Of a stretch of DNA of 64,000 nt, positions 37,865 through 48,147 are shown in pieces. Position 1 is the first letter of the stretch. Every line of letters begins with the position of its first letter. The position numbers and the translations under genes are program-made. The notes below the pieces were generated by a model. That model ran no database searches. It was not told the origin of the DNA and saw nothing but the letters and a program-made list of their open reading frames with translations. The stretch is from Gemmatimonadota bacterium (GTDB lineage Bacteria > Gemmatimonadota > Gemmatimonadetes > Gemmatimonadales > Gemmatimonadaceae), in the NCBI GenBank assembly GCA_016182795.1, contig JACPFW010000032.1:39901-103900 (forward strand). The letters are read 5' to 3'.

Positions 37865-39677
37865 CCGTCGCGAAGCGCTCGCGTCGCTGACGCTGGCGTT
37901 CCTCGGCGGACTTTTGAGCCTTTGGATGGTGCTCGATCGCGGGTGGGTGCCTTTCGACGAAGGAACCATCGGACAGGCGGCTGAGCGAGTGTTGCTTGGC
38001 CAGCTGCCGCACCTCGACTTCGCAGAGCCGTACTCGGGAGGTCTCGCCTACCTCCATGCGCTCGCCATGCGCGTCTTCGGGATCACGCTCCTCGCACCTC
38101 GCTACGCGCTGTTCGCAGCCTTCGCGCTGTGGCTCCCATCTGTCTGGTGGCTCGCGAAGCGCAGCTGCGGAAATACTTGGGCGGCTGGCCTGCCGATCAT
38201 CGCGACGTGGTGGTCGGTGTCGATCTACCCAGCCGCCATGCCAACGTGGTACCTGCTGTTTCTCGGCACGTGGATTGTCGTTGCTCTCGAACGCTGGCGG
38301 TCCAGTCGGCGCACCCGCTGGCTGGTACTTGCGGGAGTGCTCTGCGGCACGGCGGTGACCATCAAGCAGACGGGGCTATTCCTCCTCGCAGGCACGCTGC
38401 TGGGAATGCTGTTCAACGAGCAGGAGGACACACGGCAGCGCTGGACCAGCGGCGATCCGCGGGGAAGAACGGATTTCGTCATCCTCCTGCTGCTGGGCAC
38501 GATGGGCGCACTGGTGCTGACGCTGCTGAACGGCCGGCTGCAGTCCGGAGAGCTGTTCCATCTCGTGCTTCCGATCGGAGGCCTGCTCGCGCTCGCTGCC
38601 TACCGCGAGCGGCAGTTGACCGACGACCGCGTCCAACGTTGGCGTTCCTTGGGCGCCATGACTGGCGTCATCTGCCTGGCCGCGGCCGTTCCGATCGTGC
38701 TGTTCGTGTTCCCATACCTGCAGCACGGTGCGCTAGACGCTCTTGTGGAGGAGACGGTCGGCCAAGGCATCCAGCGTATTTCCAACCTGAGTCGGAGCAT
38801 GTCGAGCGTAGGCACGCTCGTGCGCGCGAGCTGGCTCGTGTATCTCGTGGTGCTGCTTGAAGGGATATCGAAGCGCCATCGCTTTCTGCAGGTCCTGGCT
38901 GTGCTGTGCGGAGTTGTACTGCTGGTCCTGTCGTTTCGCAGTACCGGAGGGTACAAGCGCATCTGGTTCTTCGGCACCGCGATACTGCCGCTGGCCGTAA
39001 CGGCCGTGGCTGTGGCTGGATCGCGCGCGTGGCGCGCCCGACGACCATTCGATCCAGTGCTCCTAACGCTGGCCAGCGTCACGGCACTGCATGCACTCAA
39101 TCAGTTTCCCTACTCGGCGCCCAATTACTACGGCTACGTCGCGCCACTGGCCTTTCTGACCGCCGGCGCAGTGACCGCTCACTTTGGTGCGCTCACACGG
39201 GCGCGCACCGTCTTGGTCCTGCTCGCCGGATTTGGCCTGCTCCTGCGCGTCGGATCAGTGCACAACGTCGGCGCCTTTCCCGCTTGGTGGGACTACTCAC
39301 ACCGGCTGGCAGTTCCTCGTGGCGGCCTTCTCGTGACCGGTCGCGACAGCGCACGCTACACACGCGTCCTTGAACTCGTGGCTCGCCACCGATTAGGCGG
39401 CGCCGTGCGTGCTGGGCCTGAACTGCCGGAGATGTATTTCCTGTCGGGCACGCTGAGTCCGGGCAGAGACGGCTACAGCCTGTTTTCCGGTCCGGTCCGC
39501 GATTCCCTACAACTGCCGGCGTTGTTCGACGAAGCCTCCGCGAACGTCATCGTCATCAAGTCCCGTCCAATGTTCGTTCCTCCGTTGCGCGATGACGTCC
39601 ATGGCTGGCTCGCCCGTCGTTATCCGCACGGCGAATTCGGGGACAGCCTGGAGGTGCGCTGGCGCGCGACCCGCTGA
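37851..39677 (+). CDS. Multi-pass membrane glycosyltransferase, GT39/ArnT-like
   Basis: 608 residues from the ATG at 37851 within the YCII gene's last codons. About ten or more hydrophobic segments (ALASLTLAFLGGLLSLWMVL, FVILLLLGTMGALVLTLL, LVYLVVLLEGI and others). The first loop has LDRGWVPFDEGTIGQAAERV, with acidic residues positioned like the catalytic Asp-Glu of polyprenol-phosphate-sugar glycosyltransferases. A soluble C-terminal domain of ~120 residues follows. It probably opens the polysaccharide cluster. The donor and acceptor are unknown. Confidence 0.72.
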   Translation: MRSHDRREALASLTLAFLGGLLSLWMVLDRGWVPFDEGTIGQAAERVLLGQLPHLDFAEPYSGGLAYLHALAMRVFGITLLAPRYALFAAFALWLPSVWWLAKRSCGNTWAAGLPIIATWWSVSIYPAAMPTWYLLFLGTWIVVALERWRSSRRTRWLVLAGVLCGTAVTIKQTGLFLLAGTLLGMLFNEQEDTRQRWTSGDPRGRTDFVILLLLGTMGALVLTLLNGRLQSGELFHLVLPIGGLLALAAYRERQLTDDRVQRWRSLGAMTGVICLAAAVPIVLFVFPYLQHGALDALVEETVGQGIQRISNLSRSMSSVGTLVRASWLVYLVVLLEGISKRHRFLQVLAVLCGVVLLVLSFRSTGGYKRIWFFGTAILPLAVTAVAVAGSRAWRARRPFDPVLLTLASVTALHALNQFPYSAPNYYGYVAPLAFLTAGAVTAHFGALTRARTVLVLLAGFGLLLRVGSVHNVGAFPAWWDYSHRLAVPRGGLLVTGRDSARYTRVLELVARHRLGGAVRAGPELPEMYFLSGTLSPGRDGYSLFSGPVRDSLQLPALFDEASANVIVIKSRPMFVPPLRDDVHGWLARRYPHGEFGDSLEVRWRATR

Positions 39678-39778
39678 CATCGGCGTTTCACCGACTCGAC
39701 AGTCCATGCGCTCCGATGATGGGAAGCGTCGTTCGCCTCTGGTAGACCGGGGGTCTCGCTAATGGTACCTTGCATTCC

Positions 39779-40549
39779 ATGAAAGTCGTCATCCTCGCTG
39801 GTGGATTCGGGACCCGCCTCTCAGAGGAGACCTCCTCGCGACCAAAGCCGATGGTCGAGATTGGCGGTCGGCCGATGTTGTGGCACATCATGAAGCACTA
39901 TGCCACCCACGGACTCACTGAGTTTGTGCTGGCACTGGGCTACAAGGCCGAGATGGTGCGTGGCTATTTCTTGGACTACCGCACCGCCGCGCATGATGTC
40001 TCCGTGCGGCTCGCTGACGGAGCCGTCACCGCGCACGCCGCTGCCAGCGAAGACTGGACGCTGCACCTCATCGACACGGGCCTCGCCACGCAGACGGGCG
40101 GCCGACTACGTCGCCTGCGCGAATGGATCGCGGACGAGACGTTCTGCCTGACCTACGGTGATGGCGTCAGCAATGTCGACATCACGAAGCTCGTGCAATT
40201 CCACCGGGCGCACGGGAGGCTGGCCACCGTCACGGCCGTGCGGCCGCCGGCGCGCTTCGGCGGTCTCGATCTCGACGGCGACCGCGTGCGCGCGTTTACG
40301 GAGAAGAGCCAGGCCAGCGCCGGCTGGATTAATGGCGGGTTCTTCGTGCTCGAACCACAGGTGCTCGACTTGATCAGCGGCGATGACATGCTCTGGGAGC
40401 ATGAGCCGCTGGAGCAGTTATCGCAGGATGGACAACTTCGCGCCTTCCGACACGAGGGATTCTGGCAGCCGATGGACACCCTGCGCGATTTGCGCCTTCT
40501 CGAATCGCTCTGGCAGAGCGGGCAGGCTCCATGGAAGACCTGGCAGTAG
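39779..40549 (+). CDS. rfbF: Glucose-1-phosphate cytidylyltransferase
   Basis: 256 residues from the ATG at 39779. Nucleotidyltransferase signature [20 protein letters not shown], with the RfbF-specific [39 protein letters not shown] and [18 protein letters not shown]. The C-terminus [18 protein letters not shown] is diagnostic. It makes CDP-glucose from CTP and glucose-1-phosphate, the first step to CDP-3,6-dideoxyhexoses. It overlaps rfbG by 19 bases, and a 101-bp gap upstream (39678-39778) probably carries a promoter. Confidence 0.95.
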   Translation: MKVVILAGGFGTRLSEETSSRPKPMVEIGGRPMLWHIMKHYATHGLTEFVLALGYKAEMVRGYFLDYRTAAHDVSVRLADGAVTAHAAASEDWTLHLIDTGLATQTGGRLRRLREWIADETFCLTYGDGVSNVDITKLVQFHRAHGRLATVTAVRPPARFGGLDLDGDRVRAFTEKSQASAGWINGGFFVLEPQVLDLISGDDMLWEHEPLEQLSQDGQLRAFRHEGFWQPMDTLRDLRLLESLWQSGQAPWKTWQ

Positions 40550-41535
40550 ATGCAACGCGGAAGGCGTTCTGGCGTGACCGGCCGGTCTTCGTCACTGGGG
40601 CCACGGGACTTCTCGGTGGGTGGCTGACCGGTCAGCTCGTTGCACTTGGGGCGGATGTCACCGCCCTTGTGCGCGACTGGGTGCCGCGGTCCACCCTGCT
40701 CTCCTCTTCCCTCCTGAGCAAGGTAACGGTCGTACGCGGCGACGTGCGCGACCAGGAACTGCTGGAACGGACGATGGGCGAGTATGAGGTGGACACCGTC
40801 TTTCACCTCGCCGCGCAGACGATCGTCGGGGTGGCCAACCACAACCCGGTAGCGACGCTCGAGACGAACATCCGCGGTACGTGGTCGCTCCTCGAGGCGG
40901 TCCGTCGCAGTCCGAAGGTGCGCTCGGTCATCGTCGCCTCGAGCGACAAGGCGTACGGTCATCACGAGACGCTTCCATATGACGAGTCCGCGGCGCTGCG
41001 GGGCGAGCATCCCTATGACGCAAGCAAATCGGCCGCCGACCTCATCGCCCGGATGTACGCGCTGACCTTCGGGGTGCCGGTGGCCATCACGCGGTGCGGG
41101 AACTTCTATGGTGGCGGCGACCTCAATTGGAATCGCCTCGTGCCGGGAACTATTCGCAGCATCCTTCACGGCGAACCGCCGGTGATCCGTTCGGACGGCA
41201 CGCTGATCCGGGACTATTTTTACGTCGAGGATGGCGCGGCGGCATATCTAACGCTTGCCGAAGCGCTGCACACGCGACCCGAACTGCGGGGCGAGGCGTT
41301 CAACTTCTCGAACGAGCTGCAGGAGACCGTGCTCGGCCTGACGCGCCGGATCCTCTCCCGCCTCGGTTCGTCCCTAGAGCCAATTGTGCGCGGCGAGGCG
41401 GTGCACGAGATCCAGCATCAGTGGCTGAGTGCAGCCAAGGCGCGTCGCGCGCTCAACTGGTCGCCGCTCTTCACTCTCGACGAGGGCCTCGACCGCACCG
41501 TGGCGTGGTACCGGGAGTTCTTGCAGCGTGGCTGA
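40531..41535 (+). CDS. rfbG: CDP-glucose 4,6-dehydratase
   Basis: 334 residues, extended SDR. The NAD site is [19 protein letters not shown]; the active site has VASSDKAYG and [18 protein letters not shown] (Tyr-x-x-x-Lys). The C-terminal [20 protein letters not shown] and [13 protein letters not shown] fit dehydratases acting on NDP-glucose. Position between rfbF and rfbH identifies the substrate as CDP-glucose, giving CDP-4-keto-6-deoxyglucose. It starts 19 bases inside rfbF and ends 8 bases inside rfbH. Confidence 0.88.
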   Translation: MEDLAVDATRKAFWRDRPVFVTGATGLLGGWLTGQLVALGADVTALVRDWVPRSTLLSSSLLSKVTVVRGDVRDQELLERTMGEYEVDTVFHLAAQTIVGVANHNPVATLETNIRGTWSLLEAVRRSPKVRSVIVASSDKAYGHHETLPYDESAALRGEHPYDASKSAADLIARMYALTFGVPVAITRCGNFYGGGDLNWNRLVPGTIRSILHGEPPVIRSDGTLIRDYFYVEDGAAAYLTLAEALHTRPELRGEAFNFSNELQETVLGLTRRILSRLGSSLEPIVRGEAVHEIQHQWLSAAKARRALNWSPLFTLDEGLDRTVAWYREFLQRG

Positions 41536-42853
41536 GCGCGCGGAGGCCATCCGGGCGCAGATCCGCGCGCTGGTGGCTGAGTACCACGAGGCAGCGTTTG
41601 CACCGCGGGCGTTCGTCGCCGGCGAGTCGCCGGTGCCGGTGTCGGGACGCGTCTTCGGCGCGGGCGACGTGCAGCACCTCGTGGACGCCGGGCTCGACTT
41701 CTGGCTCACCACCGGGCGGTTCGCGGCGCAGTTTGAGCAACGGTTCGCGCAGGTCATGGGCGCCCGGCACGCAATGCTCTGCAACTCCGGATCGAGCGCC
41801 AACCTACTGGCGGTCAGTGCACTGACGTCGCCGTCGCTCGCGGGCCGCGCGTTGCACGCCGGTGACGAGGTCATCACCGTTGCCGCCGGTTTCCCGACGA
41901 CGGTCAACCCGCTCTTCCAGAACGGGTTGGTGCCGGTATTCGTGGACCTGGACTTGCCGTCGTATGGCATTGACGTCACGCAGCTCGAAGCCGCGCTGTC
42001 GCCGAAGACGCGAGCGATCATCATTGCGCACACGCTGGGCAACCCGTACGACGTCGGCGCCGTGGCGGAGTTCGCCAAGACTCACGGACTCTTCCTCATC
42101 GAGGATTGCTGCGATGCCGTGGGTGCGACCTTCGACGGCAGGAGCGTCGGAACGTTCGGCGACCTTGCCACGGTAAGCTTCTATCCGGCGCACCACATCA
42201 CGATGGGCGAAGGGGGCTGCGTGCTCACCCACGCGCCGAAGTTCAAGCGTATTGTGGAGTCGTTTCGCGACTGGGGGCGTGACTGCTGGTGCGACCCGGG
42301 CAAGGCCGACACCTGCGGCAAGCGCTTTGAGTGGCAGTTCGGTTCGCTGCCGCGGGGGTACGACCACAAGTACACCTATTCGCACGTCGGCTACAACCTG
42401 AAGCTCACCGACATGCAGGCCGCCGTGGGCGTCGCTCAGCTCGACAAGCTCGACGCATTTGTGGCGGCGAGGCGCGCCAATTACGGCTTCCTGCGGGACC
42501 GGCTCGCCGGCCTGGAGGACGTGCTCGAGTTCGCCACCGTGCATCCCAAGGCCAACCCCAGTTGGTTCGGCTTCCCGATCCGGGTGCGCGAGGACGCCGG
42601 GTTCGACCGCAACGCACTGGTGCGCTTTCTCGAGGGTCGAAAGATTGGCACGCGGCTGCTCTTTGGCGGCAACCTCACGCGACAACCGGCGTATGCGGAC
42701 CAGGCGTTTCGCGTGATCGGAGACCTCGCGCGCTCCGATCAAGTGATGCGTGGCACGCTGTGGGTGGGATGCTATCCGGGACTCACCGCGGAGATGCTCG
42801 AGTTTGTGGCGGAGAGCATCTGGGACTTCGTGCGGAGAGGTGCGCATGCGTGA
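41528..42853 (+). CDS. rfbH: CDP-4-keto-6-deoxyglucose 3-dehydrase
   Basis: 441 residues from the GTG at 41528, overlapping rfbG by 8 bases. PLP/PMP-dependent enzyme of the DegT family in which the usual Schiff-base lysine is histidine ([16 protein letters not shown]222/H223), the hallmark of the E1 dehydrase. The [2Fe-2S] cysteine pattern [18 protein letters not shown] is intact. It removes the 3-hydroxyl of CDP-4-keto-6-deoxyglucose, normally with an E3 flavin/iron-sulfur reductase that is not encoded in this window. Confidence 0.94.
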   Translation: MAERAEAIRAQIRALVAEYHEAAFAPRAFVAGESPVPVSGRVFGAGDVQHLVDAGLDFWLTTGRFAAQFEQRFAQVMGARHAMLCNSGSSANLLAVSALTSPSLAGRALHAGDEVITVAAGFPTTVNPLFQNGLVPVFVDLDLPSYGIDVTQLEAALSPKTRAIIIAHTLGNPYDVGAVAEFAKTHGLFLIEDCCDAVGATFDGRSVGTFGDLATVSFYPAHHITMGEGGCVLTHAPKFKRIVESFRDWGRDCWCDPGKADTCGKRFEWQFGSLPRGYDHKYTYSHVGYNLKLTDMQAAVGVAQLDKLDAFVAARRANYGFLRDRLAGLEDVLEFATVHPKANPSWFGFPIRVREDAGFDRNALVRFLEGRKIGTRLLFGGNLTRQPAYADQAFRVIGDLARSDQVMRGTLWVGCYPGLTAEMLEFVAESIWDFVRRGAHA

Positions 42854-42943
42854 GCGGGCGCCCCGGCAGACAGTGCGCGGGGTGCGGTCGGCTGGAGTCG
42901 CGGCCGCCGCCGACCAGCGCTGAGCGCCGCGAGCGAGCGCCGC

Positions 42944-44017
42944 GTGCCGGACGTTCTCACGCAGGACCTCGACGACGTGCTCGCGCGCACGCGTGAGCTG
43001 TGGCCCGCGCTGTCGGGGGGCCGCGTGCTGCTCACCGGTGCCACCGGGTTCATTGGCACCCTCCTGCTCGAGTCCATCGCCCACGCGCGGGCTCGCACCG
43101 CCGCAGACGTTCGCGTCGTCGCGCTAGCGCGTGACCCGGACCGGCTGCGGACACGCCTGCCGTGGGTCGCCACTGCTCAGTGGCTGCAGGTCGTGCGCGG
43201 TGACACGCGGACATTTGCCCTGCCCGCAGGGACGATCGATGTCGCCATTCACGCCGCCAGCACCGGTTCACCAGCAGAACTCGCCGTCAACCCCACCGAC
43301 GTCGCGCGCATGGTGGTCGACGGGTCGTGCCATGTGCGCGACGTGGCCAGGGCGGCCGGAGCTCACCGATTGCTCCAGCTGAGTTCCGGCTCCGTGTATG
43401 GCACACATTACGTGCCCGCACCGCGCATCACCGAGGACGACCCGGGCCAGCCGCGGGGCAGTGACGGGGCAAGCCTGCTGGCGCGTGCCAAGCGCGAGGC
43501 CGAGCACGCGCTACTCGTCGCGGCGTCGCCGACCACCCCCGCCGTCATGATCGCACGTGGCTTCGCGCTGTGTGGGCCGTGGCTCCCGACCGACTATTCC
43601 TTCGCCTTCGGCAACTTCGTCGGCGCCGCGGTACGTGGTGAACCAATCGTGGTATCCGGCGACGGCACGCCTGTCCGCAGCTATCTCTATGCGTCCGACC
43701 TGCTCGTGTGGCTGTGGACAATTCTTTTGCGCGGGACACCCGCACGGGCCTACAACGTCGGGTCGGAGTACCCGATCACCATCAGTGAGTTGGCTCAGCG
43801 CGTGGCGGCGCAGTGCGACGGAACCGTTCGGCGTGGCGCCTCACCGGTCCCTGGGAGCGCCGCCGGCTGGTATGTTCCCTGCACGACGCGCGCTCGCACG
43901 GAACTGGGCCTGACCGAGACCGTCTCCGTTGACGAGGCAATTGCCCGAACGGTTCGCTGGTGGGCCGCGCGGGCATCGCGCGACCGTTTTCGCAGCACGA
44001 GGGAGAACCACGCATGA
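42944..44017 (+). CDS. Extended SDR (NAD-dependent epimerase/reductase family), Tyr missing
   Basis: 357 residues, GTG start at 42944. The dinucleotide motif LLTGATGFIGTLLLES and LSSGSVYGTHYVP mark an extended SDR like the abequose/paratose synthases that complete CDP-dideoxyhexoses. The catalytic YxxxK is not conserved: the segment reads SLLARAKREAEHAL, with Leu where Tyr should be. The C-terminal SGDGTPVRSYLYASDLLVWL and AYNVGSEYPITISEL are typical. Either it uses another acid, has a non-catalytic role or is inactive. It overlaps the NeuB-like start by 4 bases. Confidence 0.8.
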   Translation: MPDVLTQDLDDVLARTRELWPALSGGRVLLTGATGFIGTLLLESIAHARARTAADVRVVALARDPDRLRTRLPWVATAQWLQVVRGDTRTFALPAGTIDVAIHAASTGSPAELAVNPTDVARMVVDGSCHVRDVARAAGAHRLLQLSSGSVYGTHYVPAPRITEDDPGQPRGSDGASLLARAKREAEHALLVAASPTTPAVMIARGFALCGPWLPTDYSFAFGNFVGAAVRGEPIVVSGDGTPVRSYLYASDLLVWLWTILLRGTPARAYNVGSEYPITISELAQRVAAQCDGTVRRGASPVPGSAAGWYVPCTTRARTELGLTETVSVDEAIARTVRWWAARASRDRFRSTRENHA

Positions 44018-45099
44018 TCGAGCGCAACATCTTCGACGAACTGTTCGTGCTGGAGCTCGCCAACAACCATTGGGGATCGGTCGACCGCGGAGTGCGTATC
44101 ATCCGCGACTTCGCGACGGTGGCGCGCTACCAGAACATTCGCTGCGCCATCAAACTGCAGTTTCGTGACGTCGATCAGTTCGTGCATCGCGACTTTCGCG
44201 ATCGCCCGGACATTCGCTACATCAAGAAGACGCTCGACACGCGAATGGACGACGCGGCGTACGGCACACTGGCTGAGGAGATCCGGCGGAACAACTGCAT
44301 CCGCATGGCCACTCCGTTCGACGAGCGCAGCGTGGATCTGTGCGTCGAACTCGGCATCGAGATCATCAAGATCGCCAGTTCCGACATCACCGACTGGACG
44401 CTCCTCGAGAAGATCGCCTTGACCAAGAAACCGGTGATCGCGTCTACGGGCGGCGCCTCGGTGAAGGATATGGACGCCATCGTGACGTTCTTCGCCAACC
44501 GCTCCATTCCCCTGGCGATCAATCATTGCGTCTCGCTGTATCCGTCGGAGGCTCGCGAACTCGAGCTCAACCAAATCGACTTTCTGCGCCATCGCTATCC
44601 GGATCTGACGATCGGGTGGTCAGGCCACGAGACGACGGCAGACATAGAAGCGACGATGCTCGTCGCCTACGCCAAGGGCGCCCGCACGTTCGAACGGCAC
44701 ATCGACATCGTCACGCCGGACCGAACGATGACGCCCTACTGTTCCACGCCCGAGGAGATCAGCGGCTGGTTCGCCGCATTCAACCGAGCGAAGCTGCTGT
44801 GCGGCGGCTCGGGCACGCATCGGCGAACGCTGGCGCGGAAGGAAATCGAGTACCTCGACGCACTCGTGCGCGGCGTCTATGCCAAACGCGACCTCCCGGC
44901 GGGCGCCCGCATCACCCGTGCGGACTACTATCTCGCCGTGCCGCTCCAGAAGGGACAGCTCTCCAGCCGCGAACTGATTGAGGGCGACGTTCTCGTCAAG
45001 CCCGTGGCGAAAGATGGCAAGATCACCGTGGATCTGTTCGACAATCCGTATGCGAAGACGCCAGAACTGCGCCAGTTGATCGAGAATCGCGGACTGTGA
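44014..45099 (+). CDS. NeuB-family (sialic-acid-type) synthase
   Basis: 361 residues from the ATG at 44014, overlapping the previous stop (ATGA). The TIM-barrel domain has FVLELANNHWGSVDRGVRII, then KLQFRDVDQF, IKIASSDITDWTLLEKIA, VIASTGGASVKDMDAIV, NHCVSLYPSE and IGWSGHETTADIEATMLVAYAKGARTFERHID, discussed in pieces here because they are the PEP-binding and metal-binding motifs of NeuB. A SAF-like antifreeze domain closes the protein (DLPAGARITRADYYLAVPLQ). Such enzymes condense PEP with a hexosamine-derived aldose to nonulosonic acids. The sugar is unknown, and no CMP-transferase is next to it. Confidence 0.85.
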   Translation: MIERNIFDELFVLELANNHWGSVDRGVRIIRDFATVARYQNIRCAIKLQFRDVDQFVHRDFRDRPDIRYIKKTLDTRMDDAAYGTLAEEIRRNNCIRMATPFDERSVDLCVELGIEIIKIASSDITDWTLLEKIALTKKPVIASTGGASVKDMDAIVTFFANRSIPLAINHCVSLYPSEARELELNQIDFLRHRYPDLTIGWSGHETTADIEATMLVAYAKGARTFERHIDIVTPDRTMTPYCSTPEEISGWFAAFNRAKLLCGGSGTHRRTLARKEIEYLDALVRGVYAKRDLPAGARITRADYYLAVPLQKGQLSSRELIEGDVLVKPVAKDGKITVDLFDNPYAKTPELRQLIENRGL

Positions 45100-45103
45100 G
45101 CGC

Positions 45104-46315
45104 ATGATGCGAGGAGAGGAGCGTCCGTGCCCAGTGTGCGGAGCGCACGCCGCCGAGGTGCTGCACGTCCGTCGCTTTGTGCTTCCCGATGGGCATCCGT
45201 TCGTCGCCGGATACCAGGTCGTGACATGTGGAACGTGTGGGGCGGCGTATGCCACTCCGCTGCCTCCGCAGGAGGCGTACGAGGCGTTCTATCGCGACCG
45301 GTCCAAGTACGCGGACGCCGCCACGGGCACCGGAGGCGGTGTGCAACCTTGGGATGACGCGCGCCTCGCCGACACCGCTCGACAGCTCGCTGAGCTCGTG
45401 CCGGACCGCACCGCGCACGTCATGGACGTTGGGTGCGGCGCCGGCGGTCTTCTGCGCCATCTGCGGCAGCTGGGGTACTCCAGACTCACGGGCATAGACC
45501 CGGCTCCGGCCTGCGTGGCAGCGGTACAGGCCATCGATGGTGTGCGCGGCCTCGTCGGCTCACTGTTCACGCTCCCCGCGACCGCAACGCCGGCAGACTG
45601 CGTCGTGCTGTCGCACGTCCTCGAACACGTCCGTGATGTCGGGGCCGCCGTGGACGGCTTGCGTGCCGTAGTGCATCGGGATGGATGCGTCTACGCCGAG
45701 GTACCCGACGCGACACGATACGCCGACTTTCTCGTCGCGCCGTATCTCGATTTCAACACTGAGCACATCAATCACTTCTCAGTCGGCACGCTTCGCCGAC
45801 TGTTCGCGACGCGCGGATGGCAGGTGACGGCGAGCGGCACGAAGACTATCTGGTCTTCGCCATCTACGCAGTATCCGTGCGCCTGGGTCGCGGCCCGACC
45901 GCGCCACGCGTCAGATACGCCGAGCACGGAGGAGCCCGATACCACCTTGCGCCACGCCCTCCAGCGCTACGTGAAGGCCAGTGAGACTCTACTCTCCGCC
46001 ATCTCCGCCAACTGCGACCGGGCGCAGTTGGCGATTCGAGAGGTGTTCGTCTGGGGAACCGGCCAGACGACGGCAATCCTGCTCGCGGAGACGCCCTTGG
46101 GCACGACCCGCGTCGTGGCGTACACTGACTCGAATCCCATATATCATGGGCTAACCATCGCCGGCGTCCCGGTGGTTCCGCCGGAACAGCTGCGTGAACG
46201 ACCGGAGGTTCCGGTGGTGATCGGGTCGCTGCTGCATGGCGCAGAGATTGTGACCGCCCTTACCGCCCGCCGGTTTCCGAATCCCATCATCCGCCTCGAC
46301 TTCAGCATCCCGTGA
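45104..46315 (+). CDS. Class I methyltransferase with zinc ribbon and C-terminal domain
   Basis: 403 residues. An N-terminal zinc ribbon (CPVCGAHAAEV, then VTCGTCGAAYATPLP) precedes a SAM-binding domain (VMDVGCGAGGLLRHLRQLGY, LTGIDPAPACVAAVQ, VVLSHVLEHVRD). The C-terminal domain (VFVWGTGQTTAILLAE, VAYTDSNPIYHGLTIAG) is Rossmann-like, an arrangement seen in sugar C-methyltransferases. It probably methylates a nucleotide sugar of this cluster. It begins 4 bases after the NeuB-like gene and overlaps the next start (GTGA, 46312-46315). Confidence 0.8.
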   Translation: MMRGEERPCPVCGAHAAEVLHVRRFVLPDGHPFVAGYQVVTCGTCGAAYATPLPPQEAYEAFYRDRSKYADAATGTGGGVQPWDDARLADTARQLAELVPDRTAHVMDVGCGAGGLLRHLRQLGYSRLTGIDPAPACVAAVQAIDGVRGLVGSLFTLPATATPADCVVLSHVLEHVRDVGAAVDGLRAVVHRDGCVYAEVPDATRYADFLVAPYLDFNTEHINHFSVGTLRRLFATRGWQVTASGTKTIWSSPSTQYPCAWVAARPRHASDTPSTEEPDTTLRHALQRYVKASETLLSAISANCDRAQLAIREVFVWGTGQTTAILLAETPLGTTRVVAYTDSNPIYHGLTIAGVPVVPPEQLRERPEVPVVIGSLLHGAEIVTALTARRFPNPIIRLDFSIP

Positions 46316-48147
46316 TCAGACTTGCCGACTACGTCATGCAGACGCTGGTGCGCCACGGCGTCACCGATGCCTTTCTCGTGACTGGCGGCGGCGCCATGCA
46401 TCTGAACGACGCCGTCGGACGCTGCGCCGGCATCCGATGGATGGCGTGCCATCACGAGCAGGCGTGCGCCATGGCCGCGCAAGGCTACGCACGGCTCACC
46501 AGCCGCCCCGCGCTCGTGCAGGTGACCACCGGACCAGGTGGCACCAACGCACTGACGGGCGTCTACGGCGCTTTCGTGGATTCTCTGCCCATGATCGTAG
46601 TCTCGGGCCAAGTGAAGCGAGAGACCATGGCCGCCTTCGCGCCGCAACCGCTTCGACAGCTCGGCGATCAGGAAGTCGATATCATCGCCATGGCTCGACC
46701 GGTGACCAAGCACGCCGTTTGCGTCACCGATCCGCTCACCATCCGCTACCATCTCGAGCGCGCGCTGCATGAGGCAACGCACGGACGGCCGGGACCGGTT
46801 TGGATCGACGTTCCGAGTGATGTGCAGGCACTCATGATCGATGCCGATGCGCTGGCGGGCTTCACCCCTGCACCCACGGACCCTGTTCCGCTGCGTGGTT
46901 CCCCTCTCGACGCCATGATCGCGCAGATCAGCGAGCGCCTCGCCCGCGCCGCCCGTCCGGTCGTGTACGCCGGAGCCGGCATCAGGTTGGCGGGCGCCGC
47001 CGATGATTTTGCCGCGCTTGTTGAGCGGCTTGGCGTCCCCGTGGTAACCGGCTTCAACGCCCACGATCTGCTGCCGACCGCGCACCCGCTGTACGTCGGA
47101 CGTCCCGGCACCATTGGTGACCGCCCGGGGAATTTCGCCGTCCAGAATGCCGACTGCGTGCTGGTCCTCGGCTCGCGACTGAATATCCGGCAGATCAGTT
47201 ATGCCTGGGAGAACTTTGCACGCGCCGCCGATCTGATCGTCGTCGACATCGATGCGGCGGAATTGGCGAAGCCCACGATACGGCCGTCCCTCGCGGTGCA
47301 TGCCGATGTGGCCGATGTCATCCGAGGGCTGCTGGCCGTGCCGACCGCGCCGCCGTCGCCGACGCTCGGGGAGTGGGTCGCCTGGTGCGCGGCGCGGAAG
47401 CATCGGTATCCGGTGGTCTTGCCGGAATACTGGAATCGGGAGGGAGGCGTCAATCCCTACTGCTTCGGCGAGGCGCTTGCGCAGGCGCTCTCCGACGATG
47501 ACGTCATCGTCACGGGGGACGGCACGGCCTGCATTGCGACGTTTCAGTCCGTCAGCCTCCGGGGCGCGCAGCGGCTCTTCTCCGACTCCGGCTGCGCGCC
47601 GATGGGTTTCGACCTTCCGGCAGCAGTCGGCGCCTGTGTCGCGCGAGGACGCGCCCGCACTATCTGCATTGCCGGTGACGGCAGCGTGATGCTCAACCTG
47701 CAGGAGCTGCAGACCATTCGCGGCCACCGACTGCCCGTGAAGATCTTCATCTTCAACAATGGCGGGTATCTGTCGATGCGGCTCACGCAGCAGGCATTCT
47801 TTCCGGACAACCCCATCGGGGCAGGCCCCGAGAGCGGCGTCACGTTTCCCGATTTTGCCCGCGTCGCGGCCGGATTTGACCTTCCCTTCGCGCGCATCGT
47901 GCGCAATGCAGACCTCGGAGCGACGATCCGGTCGGTGCTCGCCCAGGAGGGCCCGGTACTCTGCGAGGTGATGCTCGACCCTGCACAACCGTTCAGTCCG
48001 CGTGTGTCGTCGAAGCGGCTTGCCGACGGACGCATGGTCACCGCACCGCTCGAGGACATGTTCCCATTTCTGCCCGAGTCCGAACTTCGTGAGAACATGT
48101 TGATTCCGCTGGTCATGCATGACGTGGCCGAGCGTCACGGATCGTGA
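46312..48147 (+). CDS. Thiamine-diphosphate-dependent enzyme, acetolactate-synthase-like
   Basis: 611 residues, GTG start coupled to the previous stop. Three-domain TPP enzyme: the activating Glu49 in ACHHEQACAMAAQGYARL, the central FAD-type domain (RPVVYAGAGIRLAGA), and the cofactor motif beginning GDGSVMLNLQELQ at about 455 and ending FNN near 484. Among sugar clusters, YerE, which adds an acetyl-derived two-carbon branch to CDP-3,6-dideoxy-4-ketoglucose, is this type. With RfbF, RfbG and RfbH beside it, a similar branching reaction is a reasonable guess; a true acetolactate synthase is less likely here. Confidence 0.85.
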   Translation: MIRLADYVMQTLVRHGVTDAFLVTGGGAMHLNDAVGRCAGIRWMACHHEQACAMAAQGYARLTSRPALVQVTTGPGGTNALTGVYGAFVDSLPMIVVSGQVKRETMAAFAPQPLRQLGDQEVDIIAMARPVTKHAVCVTDPLTIRYHLERALHEATHGRPGPVWIDVPSDVQALMIDADALAGFTPAPTDPVPLRGSPLDAMIAQISERLARAARPVVYAGAGIRLAGAADDFAALVERLGVPVVTGFNAHDLLPTAHPLYVGRPGTIGDRPGNFAVQNADCVLVLGSRLNIRQISYAWENFARAADLIVVDIDAAELAKPTIRPSLAVHADVADVIRGLLAVPTAPPSPTLGEWVAWCAARKHRYPVVLPEYWNREGGVNPYCFGEALAQALSDDDVIVTGDGTACIATFQSVSLRGAQRLFSDSGCAPMGFDLPAAVGACVARGRARTICIAGDGSVMLNLQELQTIRGHRLPVKIFIFNNGGYLSMRLTQQAFFPDNPIGAGPESGVTFPDFARVAAGFDLPFARIVRNADLGATIRSVLAQEGPVLCEVMLDPAQPFSPRVSSKRLADGRMVTAPLEDMFPFLPESELRENMLIPLVMHDVAERHGS

